Assembly (NCBI GenBank): GCA_023101725.1
Contig: JALJCO010003433.1
Coordinates: 186,001-250,000 of the forward strand
Direction of reading: 5' to 3'
From: Atherinomorus stipes
Taxonomy: Eukaryota; Chordata; Actinopteri; Atheriniformes; Atherinidae
DNA length: 64,000 nucleotides
Under the pieces are notes generated by a model. That model searched no databases. It had not been told where the DNA came from and saw nothing but the letters and a program-made list of their open reading frames with translations. This document shows positions 25,952-38,022 of the stretch, one piece after another. The number at the start of each line of letters is the position of its first letter. Within the stretch, counting starts at the first letter, position 1. The translations under genes and the position numbers were made by a program.

Positions 25952-27933
25952 GAATCTGCAGAATCATAAGTACAATTTGAAGTGCTGTAACAGGGCAACA
26001 GGAAATGATATCAGGTCCTTAATCTGAGAATGTATTCTGAGCTCTGAATACATGTGTATGACAATATGCATATGATATCTTTACTTTTTATTTAAAAAAT
26101 AACAAAATTATATCAAAAACAAAACAATTAAGATGGAATGCACAAAACTGGTCTGAATGCTTAACCTGCAATTGTGGATTATATGATTCACTCTGCAAAG
26201 TCTACAGTATATAACCAGTATCATAGAAGCAGGGAATGATTCATCAGAAGCACAAGATGAAGCCTACGATGAAGGGTGAAGGAGAGGGGGACTATGGCGG
26301 GGGAGGGTGGGACAGGATACTAAGCGGGGAAATGAGGGGAAGCGGGGGGGGGGGATATGATACGTTACGGTTCAGTAGTGATGCCAGAGCAGAGGAGCGG
26401 CATTTGGCGCAAAGAGGTCAACTCCTGACTAATATCCAGGTCAGACAAACAACTTGCCCTGCCTCACAGGCCGGGAGATTGAGAGCATCTGCCCTCTGTC
26501 GCCCGCAGCCCCGCACACTTACATCACATGCATTACCAACCCATCCTGAGCCACACTTAACACTGGCTGTCTTTGGCCATTTTTTCATTTTTAACTTAAC
26601 TCACCATCAACAGTCTTGAGATCAAAGATAGCTGGATTGGATAGAGGGTACCAATATGAGCAAGTTTAATTTAAACCTAAGCGATCATAATAATGAGCGT
26701 TGAGTCATTTCACTCATAAACAAACCAACAATAAGCTTTGAATCAGTTTCCCAACCCAGCATCTGGTTTTCAAATATCCTGCTGTAAGAGAGTCATTGAT
26801 GCAAAAAACAGGCATGTGCACCGTCCTGCTGAGTGTGTTCATTCATGTCGTTTCATAACCTAAACATCAGATTTAGGTGCCTTTTCCCCCCAGATTCAGC
26901 TCCTCTTCATCAGAGTTGCTAAGTTTAACACCAATAGACAACTTCCACTTAAGTATACTTTTCAATGAGTCAACTTTATATTAAAAAAAAAACATCAGTT
27001 TCCCACATTCACAAAAATATGAACCACTTTCACCTGCAGGCAAGCCCAATTCCAAAGCACCATGACCTGTAAAAACCTTTTCCCTAACTTAGCTTTATGA
27101 TGCATATACAATTATACAATGTAATCTAGCTACATGGTGAGAGCCTCGTTTCATTTGATAAAGCTGAACATTTTTGGCTCCCCACGTCAACCTGCCCCAC
27201 CTCAAAATGCTGCACCGCCCTGATCACTTGAATGATGGTCACAGTGCATCACAGGAGTATGAGACATAAAAAAAAAGAGGGCAGAGGTGTGTACAGTCAG
27301 TGGGATGGTGATCACATTTACACCACAGAGAAATGAGAAAATGATTTCAATTTTTTTTTTTTCTGTAGTTTAAGATTCTCAGTTGCTTTATCTGCAATGG
27401 AAGAAAAATAGTTTTCCCGTAAATCTTTTATTTTTCCATATATAAACTAACTGTCTTTAGATTTATTGGGAACTGACTGCTGCTAAACATATTAAACAAA
27501 AAAACCACGACCAAACCATACAAAAGAACCATTTTTTATGTGTATTTTAAACACTGTCCTATAATAATTTTATTTTAGAAGTGGCAAAAAAAAAAAAAAA
27601 AAAAACAAAGAATGGACATGCACTGATCAGAATCAGGCATGAACAACAAGCAGTTCTAACTGAAAGTAAAACTGCAAGTTGATTAATCCAACAACTGATT
27701 CAATACTGTGACTGCATGATTCTACATAAACCGTTTCCTTGGTTCCCAAAATTGACTCTGCTTTAAGTAATTAGTACACTGGAAATTTACTTTCTTCTTT
27801 TCTTTTTTTTGAAAATCGAGCATCTTATATGAAAAAGCAAAGAGAACAGCTGGAAGAACAGCATGAGATAAACATCTACCACAGCAAAGGATTCAACAAT
27901 TTGTCTCACATTAAATGGAAAAAGAAAAAAACA

Positions 27934-27941
27934 TGGAATGT
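27934..27941 (-). promoter_or_regulatory. miR-1/206-type target 8-mer in lasp1 3'UTR
   Basis: The transcript strand reads ACATTCCA, the perfect 8-mer for the muscle miRNAs miR-1 and miR-206. It lies in the AT-rich middle of the lasp1 3'UTR. Confidence 0.4.
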
Positions 27942-27985
27942 TCTCACACAAAACAATGGCATAAATCTAAAATAATAATAGAAAT

Positions 27986-27993
27986 TTGTGCTT
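27986..27993 (-). promoter_or_regulatory. miR-218-type target 8-mer in lasp1 3'UTR
   Basis: The transcript strand reads AAGCACAA, the perfect 8-mer for the miR-218 seed. It lies about 50 nt from the miR-1/206 match, within the spacing at which miRNA sites can cooperate. Confidence 0.4.
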
Positions 27994-28277
27994 GGCCTTC
28001 TCATTTATAAATGCATTTTCTTAGTTTCAAATCTCCTAAATTGTTTAACTTCGATCGCCACATCTTTGTGATTCTCTCAGGACTTGAAGGCATTTAGGTT
28101 GCAAAATACAGGAATAAAGGTGTATTACACAGAACAATACACACTAACTGAGGTGGTGTCATCAGTGTGGCTGCAAGAGATAGACTGATAATGTCCCCTA
28201 ACTTGTCCCTGATCCCTCCTGTATCCAAGATGCCAGAGAAAGGCAATGACAGGAGGAGCTCTTCAGTTAGGCTACAA

Positions 28278-28285
28278 TTCCAGTT
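28278..28285 (-). promoter_or_regulatory. miR-145-type target 8-mer in lasp1 3'UTR
   Basis: The transcript strand reads AACTGGAA, the perfect 8-mer complement of the miR-145 seed. LASP1 has been reported as a miR-145 target in mammals (recalled, not checked). A single 8-mer can arise by chance in 3 kb. Confidence 0.4.
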
Positions 28286-29069
28286 TCACAACAATACCCA
28301 CAATGCAGTGTTGAACACGAGGGTGTCAACATGTGCAGACAATAGCGAGATGTGTGTCTATCTATAAATATATTAAAAACCTCTGTTCTGACTGATAAGT
28401 GGCTGATTGGTGCAACAGATACAGAGTTAGAGGTTAAAGGAATGTACACAAGTCGAAGTAAAATTCAAGCTTACATCTGATAGACTGAGATTCAACACAG
28501 TTTCCAGTCTGGCCACGATTAAGCTGCAAAATTAACGACAGCAAAGAAACCAAAAAAGGAAAAAAAAAAAAAAAAAAAATTTCTCCACAGAAAACTGTTT
28601 GCAGTGTCTGACTTGTGGGGGGTTCATTTAATCTTTTTTTTTAATTATTATTTTTGCATCAGGTTTGTTAAGTGCTACAGCTAGGATGGAGCTGTGTGAC
28701 ATGGCATGACCCCTGACGTACTGCTATGAACTGTGAGTTTATCTTTAAGACTTTCAGTTTCCACTTGGAGCCAACATGGCAAACGGACGAAGATGAAACA
28801 AACAGACATCAGCACAGAGAGAGAAGCAGGCAGACAGACTGACAAGGACAGACAGACAAACTGAGGGCGTCTGTGGTTGGCGAACAGTGAGAGCAGAGCA
28901 GGGATGCAGAGGGGGAGAGGTTTTAGGGTCTCACAGGACAGGTTAAGGAACAAGAGTAAAATTAAGAGAAAGCGGTGTTAAGATGAGATGGCACTGGGCT
29001 TTTCCTTTCCTTCTTTCCCTCCCTTTCTATCTCCTCCTCCTTCTCTTCCTCTATTTTAATCCCTCTCGC

Positions 29070-29243
29070 TCAGATGGCCTCCACGTAGTTGGCAGGAAGC
29101 ATTCCCTGCTGGCCGGTGCGCTCCACGCGCCCATACATCCAGCCTTCGTCGATCTGCTGCACGTCAACGATCACATCTCCGTCCATGAAGGACACCTCAT
29201 CCTCGTCAGCCGCAGAGTAGTCGTACACTGCCCTGTATCGTTT
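29070..29243 (-). CDS. lasp1: lasp1 coding exon 7 (SH3 domain and stop)
   Basis: A 174-nt terminal coding exon with the whole SH3 domain. It starts [19 protein letters not shown], has the ALYDY-like motif (AVYDY), the RT-loop acidic cluster (ADEDE), the GWMYGRV Trp and the [10 protein letters not shown] terminus, then TGA. Confidence 0.97.
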   Translation of the reverse strand, partial: KRYRAVYDYSAADEDEVSFMDGDVIVDVQQIDEGWMYGRVERTGQQGMLPANYVEAI

Positions 29244-32200
29244 CTGTTCAAAGACAAAGACGCGTCGAGTTAGTTATGGGAAAGGATCTGCTAGAAGTCG
29301 GCTGCAGCTGAAAGCATTTTTACCAAAAAATGCATGTTTGGAAGAACTTAGATATTAAATGCATCAAAACAGCTAACTCCCTGAATATTAACCTGCCTTT
29401 GACAATATAGTTCCTGACAAGACATCTTTCAGAGAGGATTGCAACTCAAGATTTATGAAGAAAACACTGTCTAAATGCAGGATTCCAACTTTTCTTCCCC
29501 TGACAGTCTTCTTATTCTAAGTTGGACACAGTGGAGGACTTACTCCAGAGCTGGGAGGTGGGGCAGCAGCCGCCTGGCGCACTGGTTCCGGAGTAGGCTC
29601 ATAGTGGTAGTTCTGAGAGGCTGCAGGCTGCTGGTAAGCTCCTGATAAAGGGAAAGGAGGCCAAATTAATGAGCTACAAACACATTTTCCTTAAAATCGA
29701 ATCTAAGGCATGGGACCCACTGGGAAATATGCAGAAATCTACTGAAGTGGCAAGCCACAAACGTGCTGTCTTTATAGTCAGAGTAAAGCAAATTTTCATG
29801 CAAACAAGTTGCATGTGTCAGACGGTAGCTGCTAAAAAGATGTAAAAGGCAGACGACTGTTTTACTGAACTGTGTTGTTTTTCCAATAGCAGGTGTAAAA
29901 GTCACGATGCAGTTGAACTGTGCATATAAAGCAAACAAAAGCAGAACCACACCCTTTAACATTAAAAACAAGCCTTCTGAAAAACACTACAGTAGCTCCC
30001 TTCATCATGTAATGCATCTTTCCAAGATACTAGAATGAGTGAAACAAGTCTACTTTGGACTACAAAAGTAGTCATTTTCATGACAAAAAGAAAAAAAATT
30101 GTTTATTTTTTGAAGATTGAAGCTGCAGACCTGGTAACACACCAGCAGGAGAAATATTCTCCAACAGACTTGTTCTCCTACTAGGTGAACCCTTAGGAAT
30201 ATTTATGTGCAGAGCTGCAGCGACAGAGAGCTCAGAATTACTGCTAAAACCAGGTTTATTAGTTATCTGGCACTTTTGCAAACTTTGATTGGAGACAGTT
30301 AGGGTTACAGACACATCTATGCACTGTGCAAAACTGAGTCACGCTTCTCTGATGGCACGCTCACGCTGATTGCATGTCTGTTGGATCCTTGCAGGACAAG
30401 CCTGCTGTGAGAAAGCACGCGTCTCTTTTTGACAATGTTGATGACTGCAGCTGGAATGTCAGAAAAATATGTAACATTTACGGTATGTGTTTGATATTTC
30501 ACATCTGAGGAATTTATTATTAAAGTTAATTCAGCTTTGTTTGTCTTGTTTTCATGAGAGCAGACCTGAGATCTGTCAGTAAGGGTCTTGTGCAGGCATT
30601 TGCCCATGATTTGACAGCAGAGAGCGCTGCTCATTTTCTTGTTGCTCATTCATGTTTGATTGAGTACATATTTGTACTCATATTTGCAAGTGCATGTTAA
30701 TCTGATATGACAAACTCATTTCCACTTCAAGACTTTAATTTGCAATACACAGAGCAAATTCATTGAAATATATGTATTACCCCCTTCTGTATGTTAGTAT
30801 TGGTTCTTCCATAGAATATTGAATTTTATAAAAACATGGCAAGCCAAGACATGCATACAACGCCTGGGGAGCTCCCTGTTGCACAACCTCTGAAACAATG
30901 ACCTTCTGTGTCTTCTCCATTTTCCCTGCATGCTTGATTTGCAAATTTGCAAATTAAGCATGTAAAATATCTACAAGTTGACCCATCATGCCTTGCTGAA
31001 ATCTTTTCCATGTAGCTCTAAATGAGGTTTACACATTTATAAATACTGTTTACCTCAAACTTGCTGAGTTTGAGCTTGAGCAAAGAAAGTTTGGCTTGAG
31101 TAATAAAAGGGATAAAACAGTTTAATTATAACAGTTTCATTATATGGGAAACCACAGTTGTGAAATAAAGAGATTTCTCCAATAATGCAGTGATTTATAG
31201 CTAAATGGATTGCATGTGGGGAGGAGGAGGGCGGTGAACAAGTTACAAGTGAAATCCTTGAGAGGTGTGACCAGGAAACAGCTTATTGCAGACAAATCTA
31301 GAAGCTTTAAGCTCTACTATAAACTACATTTCTGCTCGTTTCACAACTATTTCTACTATCCAACTATTAATAAAACTACTGAGCCTGTCAATTATTCTTT
31401 AAATTGGATGTTTTTTAAAGCATTTCTGTATGTGTGTGGGTGTAGGGGGCATTAAATACCTTGGTTTGGGTTGCCTGGTTGATGATGTGGGGGATCTCCT
31501 CCCATCTTCCTTTTCTCAAATTCCTCATGGTACTTAATCTGAAAAACACAAAAACAGAAACAGTGTAAAGTCATAATCAGGTGTTCAATTTTCTTTCCAG
31601 GAAGCAGTCACTATGTGTAGTATGTTTTCTGTCCACCAGGGGTCTCCCATATGCGCGCCAATGTCTGTGCTGATAGGTGGGGCGGGTTACGTGCAGCCAA
31701 GGCTTGGGAAGCAGCTTGATGCTAAGAGGAAAAGACATGTGAACAGTCGGAAGTATTGTGAGCTCAGAGTTGCATAGCAACCATCGCTGACACATCACAA
31801 AAACACAGGTGAGGAAAGGAAAAAAAAAGGAACTTAGCTGCAGCTTAACATTCAGAGCAAGAATGAGCCAGCAAGATTCAACAGGAAACCCGAAAGAACA
31901 GGAGTAAACAAACCACATGTAACCTACATTACACAAACTACAATGTCAGGTGTAACAAAGTACTTTCCAGGGATCTTTTTAAATGTGGAAGTTGTACACA
32001 TGCAACTGAACAAAAGCTCTCCAGAAGTACAATTTCAGGGAGAAGCATTCAACCCAAAACCTTTGCAAGCATAAGCAGTATTTTACATGAAACTGGTGAC
32101 AGCAATGAAACTGAGTGACTGCTCTATGAGTGGACTAAATAACCCCCACCCCCTTCCTATTACCACCCTGATAACAGACTGACTCACAGTGCCTTGTTCA

Positions 32201-35200
32201 AGATTTACAACCCTGATTCTGTCCCCACTTCCACACAGGCTCAAAGAGCCCACTGTGTTGGCAGCATTAGTGGGGAGTGTATTCACAGACTGGATGGGAT
32301 CACAGAGTGTTTGTGCAAGGACAGTGAAGCGAGTGCCTGCGAGAACACAGTGGTTATTCTCAAGTGCAATATGCTAAGTGAGTGTGTGTGCATGAGATTA
32401 TTTTAGTTTGTTTTGAGGGAGCAGGTTGAACAGATGGTGCGTTTGTGAGTGGATTTCACAGGAAGTGCCCTGGCTGCTGCTGACCCCAACCTAAGTGAAT
32501 CTTTGCTGCTGAAAAAGACAACTATATCAGAAAATGGACCAGAGATCAAAACAAAGGAGAAAAAGAAAATAGATTACCAGCATAGCAGAGAACAAGCTTA
32601 GACTGGTTTCTCACAGTCCAGGAAAGAGAATAAAATGAAAGAAAGATTAGCATTCATCTGGAGCGCTTTCCTTATGATTGGCTGAGAATGATGCACTGAT
32701 TACAAGCAGATGTTTAAGCAGTTGTTACTAAAAAAATATTCAGAGAGCACAAGTTCGTGCTGCAATGGTGCTCTTGTTACACTGCTGTGGTTTGTGTGTG
32801 CGCATCCATAAATAAATACATGTATATATGTGTTTTCTTTTTCTGCTTTACGCCTTTCCTTGATCTCAGACATGCGAGACCTTTCATTGCATGAAAGCAA
32901 TAATTATCCACCGCCGTCCACACCAATTATGCCATTAGTGAGGCCGGTGCAGAGCTGGTTAGGTGTAATCACGTGTTTTTGTGTACGAGGGTGCTCCACC
33001 AGAAGATAAAGACCTTCACAGCTGAATTTAAGAAAAAGAGACCAAGGTAAACACTGCATGCACTTCTACATAGCTGCATCCACCAAGGATGGCAAATCAA
33101 TTAGCAGGCTAGAGCAAAGGGAGGTGAAAGGAAATGATCTTCTGTAGAGAATGACTTGAGAATTTGTAACTGAAGATGACAGCAGATAAAAGACACTAAA
33201 ATAACTTAAGATCTTAATCTGCTGAAGATTTCAGAGGCTTTGGGTGAAAACAACCAGGAAAAAATGTAAATGAATCACATCATTATTAAATCCCCCTGGT
33301 TCTGACAGCTTTGACTAATACTTTTTATTGAATTCTAAAAACAATGTTATCAACAAATACACATGAGCTGAGAAAAGGTTAGCTTCAGACTGGGAAATCA
33401 GTTATTCTTCAGGAATTATAGTCCTTCCCAGCATACAATGAAAGTGCCAATTATTCCCTACAACACAAATCCTCTCGATATTGGCAAAGAGATCATTGTA
33501 GTGTAGAAAACCTAATCAATTCAGAGTAGACTAGCTTCAAACAATCCTATCAGGAAGAAAACACAAGAAGACCTCCAAATAAGCGGCCTGCTTTTCATTT
33601 AAGTACTATTTTTCTAACTGTGCTGCTTATACTTACATTGCTGATTTGGTCTTGTGTTTTCTTAATTCTCTGCATCTCTGGCGTGTCTGCGACCACGCTG
33701 AAACCTTTTCCTTTATTCTTCTCAAAATCCTCCCTGTAGAGAACCTGCAAGACAAACGAAGAGAAAGGTGAAACATGCAATAACAATATACAGTTGTATT
33801 TGAAAACAATTACATATTCAAGGGAGCAGTTTCATTGTGTGTGTGTGTGAGTAAACAAGCAAAATCTAACAAGTGCAGAGCAAATTATTATTTATAGATG
33901 CTTTGACCTAGATTCTTTCAACATAAAGAATTCACTACAGAACACAGAGGAGTCTTTAAAAGAAATAATGTAATGCTCTTCACGTATAAGCACTTGTTCT
34001 TGGCAAAAAGATCATTCCTGAGTTTTACTGAGGCAATAAAATATTTTTACAGCAGCAGGAAAATGGTTTTACTGTGGCTTCTTTTACAGCTCGACATCCA
34101 TAAATGATCCAAAATGAAAACACCGAAATGTCACCTCTGCTGAAATGAACACTCTGCAAATGTTTTTAATTTCTAGTGTTGGAAGTTCCACAAAGCCTTT
34201 GCTCATATTTAGCTGACACATGCTACTATGGTTTTCTAGTATTGTATTTTACTGATTATTCATTGTAAAGCTGAAGTTAAGTTTAAATATTCACAGCAGG
34301 AAGCTCTGCTGCTGAAATAGTGTTTTCGTGATAATTCAGTGTGGCTAAAGTAAGCATTTTTTCTATTTTTTATTTGTGCTAACAAAGTGAGGTGGGTCCT
34401 GCATATAATCGCTTTGTGACGTTAACTTCCTGTTTGGTTTGAAGCTGAGGCCTTACATACAGGACGTGGTAGGAACCATATAAGGTCAAAAAGAGAGGTA
34501 GTGAGTGAAGAACAGTGTTTGTGTGTTTCCAGTCATACCACCCCAGCCTGACCCCAGGAGGAAAGGAGGAAGTGTCCAGCCCATACAATACACGAGTACC
34601 AGAAACTAAAATGAAAGAAGCTCCACCACAGAGCTCATCATAAGCACTCAAAACCACTTTAGAAACCTGAAACAGGAAGATGTTTACAGGTGGGTTTTTT
34701 TTTTTTAACTACAGAGACAGCGACACCCAATCTCTTCTCCATCTGATGCACTTGCTGCCTGCAAAGATGTTTCAATCCCACCTCCTCACACCAAACCCCC
34801 TCCTGCCTCCATGGTGACTGCACAAGTTTTCTGCTCAGCTCCAAGAATGGGACCAAGCTGCACAGTCCAGTAACAGGAAACAAACACTCAACCCTGTATT
34901 CTCCCCTTCTAGACGTCTAAATAATGTCTGACACTGCTCAACAGAGTGCTGACCAACCCTCCTCTCATCTCCTGATGTCCTGTGATGAGATGACACGGCT
35001 CTGATTCACAGCTGATGTGAATGAGCATGCATGTGATACGCCCATATCCATTATCACCCTATGTGACGTTCAATGATAAAATACAGCTGATCCGCGTTCC
35101 CTGTGAAATTACACACAGCTCTTCGGAAGGTCTCACAAAGATAAGTCATCAAGATTAACACGGCTTCGACTCATCTTTGCCCTTTATTATTGCTCCACTC

Positions 35201-37991
35201 AGCCAACACATCATCCTCCCCCTGCTTTTACATTTCTAAAACCCATCTCCTTTGTCTTTCAGGGTCTATGCCACAGCTTCCTCTCCACCAATCATGATCC
35301 TGTTTTCTTTCCCCACCCACAATCCTTCCTCCCAGAGCTTCTTTTTTTATTCATTCATATTTTACTGCTTTAACAGCAACAGACAATCACCCCATGGAGC
35401 TAAAGCTTCACCCATATTATAATCTTCCCCTCCACTTCCATTTGCATTCCTCTAGCCTGCCCTCTCTTGGGATTTCACTTTTATCTCTTCCTCTTTCACA
35501 CTGCACTCCTTACTTTTTTTCTGTGATGGTGCCTTCCTGTCTCATTCACCCCCCCAAGCTCATGTGTGGCTCATTGCTCTCCCTCTCCTCCTCCTCAATT
35601 GGCTCTCTCCAGTTGCTTTATTTCCCTCTTTCTGTGTCTTGTTTCTGTCTCCCCCCGCAAAGTCTTGTAATGAGGTGTGACAAACCTCTACCCTGCTACC
35701 ATAGCAATAGGGTTCCCGTAGCAACACAGCAGTGATGGTGGTGACGGTCACCGTTTTCTGTAAGCACAATTAACTTTCTGACGATGACTCAAAAGCCCTT
35801 TGAAAACACAGATCAGACTTTTTCCCATTTTTTGATTGAAATTTAAATTAAAATGACAAGAGAAATATTGAATTTCTAAAGATTAAACAGAAAATAATTT
35901 GAAAATGTTCACTTTCATTTTTGTTATTTTTTGTAAACAAAAGCACATTTTGATGAGGTTTCATGGACTTTATATGATACATTTTTTAGAAACATATACC
36001 AATGTTTGAAGCTTTTCTCACTCTGCAATATAACATCAAACGCAAGCTTAATTTATGATCATACCTCAGACACATCAGTTTTATAATCTGGCTCTTGTGG
36101 CTATCATAATACAGTACAAAAATAATAACTGTCTCTTTACATATGGTTGAGTGTTGGTGGGGAGCTGCATTAGCTCCACAAACCATGTAGAAAAACACCA
36201 TCTGTCCCTCGATCACTGTCATTCCCCTCCCCATATGACCACTAGCCTTACTCCACAAACCTACTTCTCACACCCCCTCAAATCTTTTCTGTAGTGCTTG
36301 ACAATAACATTTGAGATGGATGGATGCAGATAAGCCCAGCCTCCTTTCTCCTCTTGGCTTTTGCCTGTGGATGTTTTCCTGCTTCTTACTGTATAGATTT
36401 GCATCAGGGGGCCCCCTCAGTTTTTCATTTGAAGAGGCTGATAATTACTGAAAACTGTGTTGAAACTACACTTGTAACCATTTTGTGAAATCCAGTTTTC
36501 CTGTGGTTACTGATGTGAATGCATTCACAGACAAGTTCCTTGAATACCAACAACACAGCCAAGATATAACACGATTAGGAGAAGTGAAACCTCACATGAC
36601 AGTTTTTAAGGTTGTGCCTGAAAGGTTTGACAATATAACTGACATTTCAAACATACTCTAGCGTTGAGTTATTGTCAATGTAACTACAAGCAGTTAAAGA
36701 AGAAAAGCATTTTTAAAATGTTTAAAAGGTGAGTGTAAACCTCTCCATCTAACAGGGACATTTTTATGAAGGCAATAACACATGACCCAATTCAGAAGGA
36801 TATTTTAGTTATTGAGGTTTCCTTTTTTCCCTTCTTTTAAATCTTGGCATATATTTGGATCTTGCCATAATTTTAGCTCCATCAGGAAGAGCTGTAGTAG
36901 TGTTATTTGGACTTATAAATAAGTGTGTCGCCCCAGATGTTTAGGGACACAATCACAAAAATGCTAACAAAAAGTCGCTATTTCAGAGATTGTCTGAGAA
37001 TTTAATCTTATATGAATCCGCCATGTTTAAACACAACAGCCAGTCAACAGAAATATCAGGTCTAAAGCCAATAACACACTGTTTTATCAACAAAGAGTGC
37101 ACAAATAAGCAAAAAGACATGTATGGTATATCAATCCAGAAAGACATAAAAACATGTGCAAAGGGTAACTTGTTTAAATCAAAATTATACAATCAGTATA
37201 GTTGGGCACTAAAGCAAAAATGGAAATGGAAATAGTGCAACTGTAATGGGCAAAACAGTATTACCATCAACGTGGCACAACATAAAAAGCACTGCAATTT
37301 GTAGGCTATAATCCAGCAAATTTACATTAACCATCAGTAGCAAAGTTTAACAATGATAAAATAAAGACTATTCTGTAATATGTCAACAAACACAGCCTTC
37401 TTAAACCATATTGTGATCTACCCAATTATGATTAATAAAACATCCACACAGATGGGGGGAAAGACTCCCCTCATCACCCCCAACTTCCACAAATAGAAGC
37501 AGTAGAGTTCCTGCAGAAAATATACGCTATTCCCCTGACTACAATGGTTACTTTTCAGGATGAGCTTAGAAGCAGGCTTAAGCATAATTACAATAATCAG
37601 CTGAAGCCCATGCTTTCTGCAGTGTTCAGCAAGTTAAGGTAAATGGGCTTATAGTGATGGTTAAAGGCATTAATTCTGCAGTGCCTTCCTGTTTATTTCC
37701 CAAAATCAGATAAAAAGACAGTGGAGTCCATTTCAAAACAAGCCAAGTAAAAGCTCTGATCATTTCTAATCCAACTGAGGATATGTTATTGTACTAGATT
37801 ATCAAGAAGCTCACATTTTATGGTATAATGTTGGAATTTGGATCACAAATAAGACATGTTACCTGGCTCTGCATCTTGCTCTGCTGTTTGAGGCGGAGGT
37901 TCTCTGGAGTGTCAGCCACACAGGTGAAGTTTGTCTTGGGGTAGTGTCTGTAAATAAACATGGACAACAGCAGTGAAGGTAAATGTTTAAA

Positions 37992-38022
<31 letters not shown>

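Larger units (their letters stand above)
25930..29069 (-). other. lasp1: lasp1 3'UTR with polyadenylation signal
   Basis: No frame continues after the lasp1 stop. The first well-placed canonical AATAAA on the minus strand that gives a family-typical length is at 25951-25946 (read as tttatt on the plus strand), for a 3'UTR of about 3.1 kb, similar to what I recall for mammalian LASP1. Within it are perfect 8-mer matches to miR-145, miR-218 and miR-1/206 targets. It also holds two A/T runs (27586-27605, 28559-28579) and a G-rich patch (26280-26355). The end point is inferred, not observed. Confidence 0.6.

Noticed and set aside
26236..26619. 127-codon plus-strand Gly-rich frame
   Set aside because: Antisense to the lasp1 3'UTR and built on a G-rich simple-sequence patch.
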